DNA of 64,000 nucleotides, taken from contig LS999832.1 in the NCBI GenBank assembly GCA_900537185.1, forward strand, positions 276,860 through 340,859, in the 5' to 3' direction. The DNA is from Cytophagales bacterium Alg240-R148. Its GTDB lineage: Bacteria > Bacteroidota > Bacteroidia > Cytophagales > Cyclobacteriaceae. The translations under genes and the position numbers were made by a program. Shown piece by piece: positions 59,213-64,000 of this stretch (positions are counted from its first letter, which is position 1; each line of letters starts with the position of its first letter). The notes beneath the pieces were generated by a model, which had not been told where the DNA came from, made no database searches, and saw only the letters and a program-made list of their open reading frames with translations.

Positions 59213-61591
59213 ATGAAGACAAATTTTATAGGCATCTTGATGGCTCTAGGAGCCCTATTGAGTTGTGATCCTGCAAAAGAAGAGCAACCTGCTGTTGCCA
59301 GTTCCGAAGCATATGTAATGGATAGAACGGTTTTACCCATTCAACCTCCACCCCATGTTAAAGTAACCGAAATGGATGCGCGCAACGCAACAAAGCCAGA
59401 GCCTTTTACCATCGATGCACCAGAAGGAGCACCGAACATTGTGGTTGTTTTAATAGATGACATTGGTTTTGGAGCGACTAGTACTTTTGGAGGCGCTATT
59501 AACACGCCTACATTTGATAAGTTGGCGGATAATGGTTTGAAATTTAATAGATTCCATACTACTGCTTTGTGTTCGCCTACAAGAGCATCTTTGCTTTCAG
59601 GTAGGAACCACCACAACGTGAATGTTGGGTCTGTAATGGAGGTAGCAACAGGTTTTTATGGCAACCAAGGTATTCGGCCTGACAATGCCAAATACTTTGC
59701 TGAGACTTTAAAACAAAATGGCTACAGCACTGCTGCTTTTGGCAAATGGCACGAAACTGCTACTTGGGAAGTATCTGTTTCCGGACCCTATACCAGGTGG
59801 CCAACCAATTCAGGGTTTGATAAGTTTTATGGGTTTATCGGTGGGGAGACCAATCAGTGGGACCCTGTTATCTACGATGGAGTGACTAAGGTGAGTAAAA
59901 ACGACGACCCAGATTATCATTTTACAACCGACATGACAAATGAAGCCATAGAGTGGGTGAAATTTCAACAAGCGATGACACCAGAAAAACCATTCATGGT
60001 GTATTATGCAACAGGAGCAACCCATGCGCCACACCATGCACCACAAGAATGGATAGAAAAATACAAAGGTAAATTTGATGCAGGTTGGTTAGAATTAAGG
60101 AAAACCACTTTTGAACAACAAAAAAAACTTGGTGTTGTACCGGATAATGCCCAATTGGCACCAATGCCAAAAGATATTAAAGATTGGGAAGCATTAAGCC
60201 CACAAGAGAAACAATTGTTTGCTTTGCAAATGGAAACATTTGCTGGTTTTGCCGAACATACGGATAACGAAGTGGGCCGATTGGTGGATGCAATAGAAGA
60301 AATAGATGCATTGGATAACACTCTTTTTGTTTACATCATGGGCGATAATGGTTCAAGTGCCGAAGGTGGTCTTGAAGGAACCTTCAATGAACTGGTTCAT
60401 TTGAATGGTATTTTTGATGAAGAATCCATAGAGAGTATGTTACAACATGCCGATGATTGGGGAGGCCCTAATTCCTTCCCGCATATGTCAGCGGCATGGG
60501 CGGTGGCCACCGATGCTCCTTTCAAATGGACCAAACAAATGGCTGCTGATTTTGGCGGAACTAGAAATGGCATGGTAATGCACTGGCCTGCTGGCATAGA
60601 AGCCAAGGGAGAGGTGCGGTCGCAATGGCACCATGTCAACGATGTAGCTTCTACAGTATTAGAGGCGGCGCAGTTGCCAATAGCAAAAACAATTAATGGA
60701 GTAGAGCAAATCCCGATGGATGGGGTGAGCATGTTGTATGCTGCAAAAGACAAAGATGCCGCCGAACGACATACCGTACAATATTTTGAAATGTTTGGCA
60801 ATAGGGGCATTTATAGCAATGGCTGGTTGGCTCGTGTGGTGCATATGGTTCCGTGGGTGGGGAAACCGAGAAATTCATTTCAAGAAGACCAATGGGAGCT
60901 GTACAACATAGAAGATGATTTTAGCCTTGTCAATGATTTAGCAGCCTCTAACCCAGAAAAATTAAAAGAACTACAAGAGCTTTTCGAAAAAGAGGCCATT
61001 AAAAACAACGTTTACCCATTGGACGATCGGTTATACGAACGATTTAATGCCGCTATTGCTGGCAGACCTGATTTGATGGGGGCCAGAAAAACACTTGCGC
61101 TAGCCCAAGGCATGGAGGGCATGTTGGAGAATACGTTTCTAAACGTAAAGAATAATTCGAAATCAATTGAAGCCAATGTAACATTAGAAGGAAATGACAG
61201 TGGCGTGATCTTATGCCAAGGTGGTAAGTTTGGAGGATGGGCTTTGTATATGAACAATGGTAAACCAGCTTATACCTACAATTACTTTGGGTTAGAAAGG
61301 TATACCGTTGAATCTTCAGTGGCTATTGCCAACCCCAATGCAGTAATAAAGTTAGAATTTGATTACGACGGTGGTGGTACAGGAAAAGGTGGTACTGCCA
61401 AGTTATTTGTAGATGGTAAATTAGTAGGAGAAGGCCGGATTGAGAAAACCCAGCCGGCAGTATTTTCTGCAGACGAAACCGCCGACGTAGGTAAAGATGA
61501 TGCCACTCAAGTAGCAGATTTGGTTTTCAAGGATGTTGAAGATTCTCATTTTACCGGATACGTGGATAAAGTGATCGTTTCAATTAAATAA
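59213..61591 (+). CDS. Type I sulfatase (arylsulfatase), lipoprotein
   Basis: 792 residues with a lipoprotein signal (ALGALLSCDP). Type I sulfatase motifs: metal-binding VVVLIDDIGFG, the formylglycine site CSPTRASLLSGR (Cys120, to be oxidised by an FGE-type maturase), GKWHE, and ATGATHAPHHAP. The C-terminal ~150 residues form a beta-sandwich ending in FTGYVDKVIVSIK, as in PAO1-type arylsulfatase. It removes sulfate from aryl or carbohydrate sulfates; the substrate is uncertain. No maturase gene is in this window. Monocistronic, with a terminator. Confidence 0.95.
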   Translation: MKTNFIGILMALGALLSCDPAKEEQPAVASSEAYVMDRTVLPIQPPPHVKVTEMDARNATKPEPFTIDAPEGAPNIVVVLIDDIGFGATSTFGGAINTPTFDKLADNGLKFNRFHTTALCSPTRASLLSGRNHHNVNVGSVMEVATGFYGNQGIRPDNAKYFAETLKQNGYSTAAFGKWHETATWEVSVSGPYTRWPTNSGFDKFYGFIGGETNQWDPVIYDGVTKVSKNDDPDYHFTTDMTNEAIEWVKFQQAMTPEKPFMVYYATGATHAPHHAPQEWIEKYKGKFDAGWLELRKTTFEQQKKLGVVPDNAQLAPMPKDIKDWEALSPQEKQLFALQMETFAGFAEHTDNEVGRLVDAIEEIDALDNTLFVYIMGDNGSSAEGGLEGTFNELVHLNGIFDEESIESMLQHADDWGGPNSFPHMSAAWAVATDAPFKWTKQMAADFGGTRNGMVMHWPAGIEAKGEVRSQWHHVNDVASTVLEAAQLPIAKTINGVEQIPMDGVSMLYAAKDKDAAERHTVQYFEMFGNRGIYSNGWLARVVHMVPWVGKPRNSFQEDQWELYNIEDDFSLVNDLAASNPEKLKELQELFEKEAIKNNVYPLDDRLYERFNAAIAGRPDLMGARKTLALAQGMEGMLENTFLNVKNNSKSIEANVTLEGNDSGVILCQGGKFGGWALYMNNGKPAYTYNYFGLERYTVESSVAIANPNAVIKLEFDYDGGGTGKGGTAKLFVDGKLVGEGRIEKTQPAVFSADETADVGKDDATQVADLVFKDVEDSHFTGYVDKVIVSIK

Positions 61592-61968
61592 AATACTTAA
61601 AGACACCAATAGACCACTCCAACTTATTTAAGCCAATCGCAGATAAGTTGGAGTTTTTTAGTTGTTTTAAGGTACTTAAAACTCCTTTAATAGATTCAGA
61701 ATTGCCATAAAATGGTTGCCAATTGTTCTGTTGTCTTGCGATTTTGGATGGGTGGTTTCGACTACAAGGTTACAGGGGTAGGTACGGGAGCTTGTGGCCC
61801 TCCTAACATGGCGCAGTAGGTGGCAACAGCACAACCATACAATTTCAACACAACCATTTTGCCTACCAAAATAAATAGGTCAAAACGATAGCATGAAATA
61901 AATTATAACCCAATAACAAGGTAAGACACAAATAATAGATGGGAACAAATGTTGTAATAACAACAAAT
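61592..61968. other. Intergenic region between sulfatase and EamA-like genes
   Basis: 377 bp. It contains the sulfatase terminator (61616-61659). I see nothing gene-like in the rest; the short minus-strand frame at 61863-62084 is a shadow of the EamA-like gene. Confidence 0.6.
61616..61659 (+). terminator. Rho-independent terminator after the sulfatase
   Basis: Stem ACTCCAACTTAT / ATAAGTTGGAGT (61616-61627 and 61643-61654), 15-nt loop, then T run to 61659. Confidence 0.9.
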
Positions 61969-62421
61969 TCAACCATTTCCGGTTTTGGTACTGCCCAGAT
62001 AAAAAAAGAAAATGGTGGAAAGTGCCGTAAGAATGGCCATGGCATAATACCAATTGAAATCTTCCCTAAAAAAAACCAACCCAACCAAAATAGAGGTGGT
62101 CAGAATAGATAAAACCGCATACAAGGTGTAATAACTTGTTCCATATTTATTAAAAAGAAAATAAAAACCTAAAAAGGTAGCGGTAAACCCAATACCACTT
62201 ATGGTAAACCATTTGTAATTGAATTGAAGAAACTTACTCAATTCCATTTTAGGAAACATCCAGGACAAAGACAGAACGGATGCAATGCTCACCAATAAAG
62301 TAAACACCATAAAAAGTACTGGGTGTCCAGAAGTGCCCGCCTTTTTCTGCCCTAAAGCGAAAAAAGCATTGCCGATTGCAGCTATTAAAGCAAAAATAAA
62401 GGGTCCTAAAAACTGTTTCAT
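61969..62421 (-). CDS. Half-size EamA-like (DMT) membrane protein
   Basis: 150 residues from the ATG ending at 62421. About five TM helices: FIFALIAAIGNAFFALGQKKAG, VLFMVFTLLVSIASVLSLSWMF, WFTISGIGFTATFLGFYFLFNKYG, YTLYAVLSILTTSILVGLVFFRE and WYYAMAILTALSTIFFFYLGS. One EamA-type repeat, the size of dimeric small multidrug-resistance-like transporters. Substrate unknown. Confidence 0.82.
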   Translation of the reverse strand: MKQFLGPFIFALIAAIGNAFFALGQKKAGTSGHPVLFMVFTLLVSIASVLSLSWMFPKMELSKFLQFNYKWFTISGIGFTATFLGFYFLFNKYGTSYYTLYAVLSILTTSILVGLVFFREDFNWYYAMAILTALSTIFFFYLGSTKTGNG

Positions 62422-62604
62422 ATGCACTTAAGTTGGGGAGTAAAGGTAAAAAAAAAATAGGCATGGACTAATAGTTGTTCTAGTTTGTTGGAAGTTGGTT
62501 TGTATTGGTGCCGACAAACCATGCTTTTGCTTTTTTGCCCCTCGTTTTTTTGGGTATATTGAAAATACGCTTTTATTCCAATCTAAGATTAACACTTCTA
62601 TAGT

Positions 62605-63393
62605 ATGAAAAATTACCTGCAAACTGACCAACAAATGCATCAAATGGCACAGACAATAGCCAAATTCAATAGAAGTTTTGTGCCAGCGCTACTAGACGAT
62701 AGCCATACCAATTTGTATTTTGATAGGGTAGGCAACAAACTGTATGGGAGGTGGGTACAATTGGATGGGAGTAGGGTAATTATGGCTTTGAACATAGAAA
62801 GGGGCTGTTATGAACTATTGAACTCTTCTAGAAAAGTGCTAAAAAGTTTTGTCGCTTACAACCAGACCATTGCCCAAGTGGAAAACGAGATGGAATTGTT
62901 TTTTCCAGCACTGGGCCTGAAGCCAGATGGCTTTAAAGCAGACCTGCACTATACTATACCACTATATGGATGGCTCGAGCAGCCAATGCAACCGATTGTG
63001 AAGGAGGACTTCCTAGCATGGGCCAATGTACGAAGCAATGCCAACCATGCATGTGAAGCTTTGTTGGGATATTTACAAATGGAAGGAGAGGTAAGAATTT
63101 GGCCCCACCATTTCGATACAGGAGTTTATTTAGAAGCGAACCCACATGTTGGGATAGGTTTTGGTTTGGCCATGGCAGACAATCCAAATGAGGAGCCCTA
63201 TTATTACCTTGCAGGATATGGTCTGAACAGTCAAAGTTTTGATTATTCCACCATACCTACCTTGAGCCAAGGAGAGTGGAGGTTGACAAAGGGTTGGAAC
63301 GGAGCCGTTTTGGCCCAACCATTAGCTGCGCAACAAGCCATTGGTGATTTTATAAAAGAGACTTTGTCCTTTTATATCCATCCTTCAACATAA
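62605..63393 (+). CDS. Hypothetical conserved protein
   Basis: 262 residues, no signal peptide or TM helix. Notable segments: LYFDRVGNKLYGRWVQLDGSRVIMALN, RIWPHHFDTGVYLEANPHVGIGFGLAMAD and YYYLAGYGLNSQSFDYSTIP. The WPHHFD motif also occurs in DUF5996-type proteins, but I am not sure of membership. Possibly a metal-dependent enzyme using His, His and Asp. No operon partner. Confidence 0.75.
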   Translation: MKNYLQTDQQMHQMAQTIAKFNRSFVPALLDDSHTNLYFDRVGNKLYGRWVQLDGSRVIMALNIERGCYELLNSSRKVLKSFVAYNQTIAQVENEMELFFPALGLKPDGFKADLHYTIPLYGWLEQPMQPIVKEDFLAWANVRSNANHACEALLGYLQMEGEVRIWPHHFDTGVYLEANPHVGIGFGLAMADNPNEEPYYYLAGYGLNSQSFDYSTIPTLSQGEWRLTKGWNGAVLAQPLAAQQAIGDFIKETLSFYIHPST

Positions 63394-63575
63394 GCCTACC
63401 AAACAAGATGATTTTTGATTCCAAGGATAGAAATATTTGTCGTACAAAAGTAGAGTCCTAAACTGCTTTTTCTATTGCTGTTTTATGTTTTTGACATAAC
63501 TGATTGGATGTGTTTTTATGTGTTTAAACATTTAAATGAACGATTTTGAGACGTTTAACCAATAAATACTGCGCC

Positions 63576-63595
63576 ACTCACCAAAAATGGTGAGT
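63576..63595. promoter_or_regulatory. Inverted repeat upstream of the LipL32-like gene
   Basis: Perfect 8-bp inverted repeat ACTCACCA / TGGTGAGT with an AAAA centre, 46 nt before the -7 box at 63642. It could be an activator or repressor site; a short weak hairpin is the alternative. Confidence 0.5.
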
Positions 63596-63641
63596 TTGCT
63601 AAATCGCTATTTATAGTGAAGTTTTTGAAACAAACGCCGCC

Positions 63642-63649
63642 TACATTTG
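63642..63649 (+). promoter_or_regulatory. -7 element of the LipL32-like gene
   Basis: TACATTTG, perfect TAnnTTTG, with a TTG at 63625-63627 only 14 nt upstream (shorter than usual). The start codon is at 63687. Confidence 0.6.
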
Positions 63650-63686
63650 TGGAGTAAATAATATTTTACTTAACAAAAAAACAAAA

Positions 63687-64000
63687 ATGAAAAACGTAGT
63701 ATTTAAAAGTGGACTATTGGCTTTAGCTCTATTTTTTACTTTGAGTCTTCAAGCTCAAAAATTGGATAAATTTGGTAGCAGCATTGAGAAAAAAGTTGGA
63801 CCAAAAACAATCAAAGTTCCTTACACGGACGTAGTAAGCTATTTAGGTTATGCTGCCCCAGGTAACGAAGATGAGACTAGAGACAACAAGAAATTCTATT
63901 ATATCTATGTTTGGGTTCCAGCTGTAGCGCCTGAATTGGGAGTGAGAATGATTTCTCCAGTACCTTCTAAATTCAAAAGTAAGTCTGCCATTGTATCGGA
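63687..64000 (+). CDS. LipL32-like exported protein, N-terminal fragment
   Basis: The ATG at 63687 opens a frame running off the right edge (104 codons visible). A signal peptide ends near LSLQAQ. The mature part reads VPYTDVVSYLGYAAPG, KKFYYIYVWVPAVAPELGVRMISPVP, which matches LipL32 of Leptospira along its first domain ([40 protein letters not shown] from memory). LipL32 is an abundant surface lipoprotein with a Ca-binding jelly-roll fold and matrix binding. Here the Sec signal carries no obvious lipobox Cys. The C-terminal two-thirds lie outside the window. Confidence 0.8.
   Translation, partial: MKNVVFKSGLLALALFFTLSLQAQKLDKFGSSIEKKVGPKTIKVPYTDVVSYLGYAAPGNEDETRDNKKFYYIYVWVPAVAPELGVRMISPVPSKFKSKSAIVS

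Noticed and set aside
1..64000. CRISPR array, tRNA, rRNA, transposase or prophage
   Set aside because: No regularly spaced repeats, no cloverleaf-like sequence noticed and no transposase or phage protein among the frames; tRNAs were looked for only by eye.

Overview
The window reads as a chromosomal segment of a member of the Bacteroidota. Evidence: two large secreted peptidases end in type IX secretion (Por) sorting domains; the recognisable promoters have the Bacteroidota -7 form TAnnTTTG with a TTG near -33; Shine-Dalgarno sequences are mostly absent; and lipoproteins, DUF547, DUF2911, DUF4907, AraC and Crp/Fnr proteins are abundant. Base composition looks AT-rich and fairly even. I see no rRNA, tRNA, CRISPR array, transposase or prophage gene, so this is ordinary chromosome with several accessory genes. 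Genus cannot be fixed from sequence alone.

Layout. 1-3.6 kb: the start of an FAD/NAD oxidoreductase gene, a tandem DUF547 pair, a cystathionine gamma-synthase/lyase and a DUF4907 lipoprotein. 3.7-9.9 kb: two type IX-secreted peptidases on the minus strand (M4 metallopeptidase, S8 subtilase). 10.1-11.9 kb: an overlapping small-molecule kinase/inositol-phosphatase-like pair. 12-14.3 kb: minus-strand SnoaL-like, cupredoxin-like, AhpD-like and AraC genes. 14.5-25.8 kb: mostly plus-strand surface and lipoprotein genes (a protein with three 303-bp repeats, a YARHG lipoprotein, an archaemetzincin lipoprotein, an amidohydrolase), with a Crp-type regulator, a flavodoxin-fold reductase and an HD hydrolase. 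25.8-30 kb: threonine dehydratase and VOC protein, then a MarR regulator with a four-cysteine tail and neighbours sharing TTAGGA-type operator candidates. 30-34 kb: class II ketol-acid reductoisomerase, RidA, a small membrane protein and a type II NADH dehydrogenase.

34-40 kb is a microaerobic/redox block: Fnr-type regulator, two Usp proteins, the copper ATPase CcoI and CcoS, but no ccoNOP. 40-46 kb: a TetR-hydrolase divergent pair, an esterase, an NAD(P)-binding protein, a DJ-1/PfpI lipoprotein and a DUF2911 protein. 46-53.5 kb: a coiled-coil membrane protein and then the most striking gene, a 2033-residue protein with an N-terminal DUF4157 (eCIS core) domain and a C-terminal ubiquitin-specific-protease (C19) domain with the Cys, His and Asp boxes all visible. 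53.7-63.4 kb: hydrolase, lipocalin-like lipoprotein, an HxlR/nitroreductase pair with interlocked divergent promoters, a YHYH-MORN-SCO operon, a sulfatase, an EamA-like protein and a hypothetical. The window ends inside a gene whose N-terminal third resembles the Leptospira surface protein LipL32.

Best candidate for an undescribed system: the DUF4157-C19 deubiquitinase-like giant (47405-53506). It looks like an effector aimed at eukaryotic ubiquitin, yet has no injection-system genes beside it here. Second: the compact MarR/thioredoxin-like regulon at 27.2-29.0 kb.
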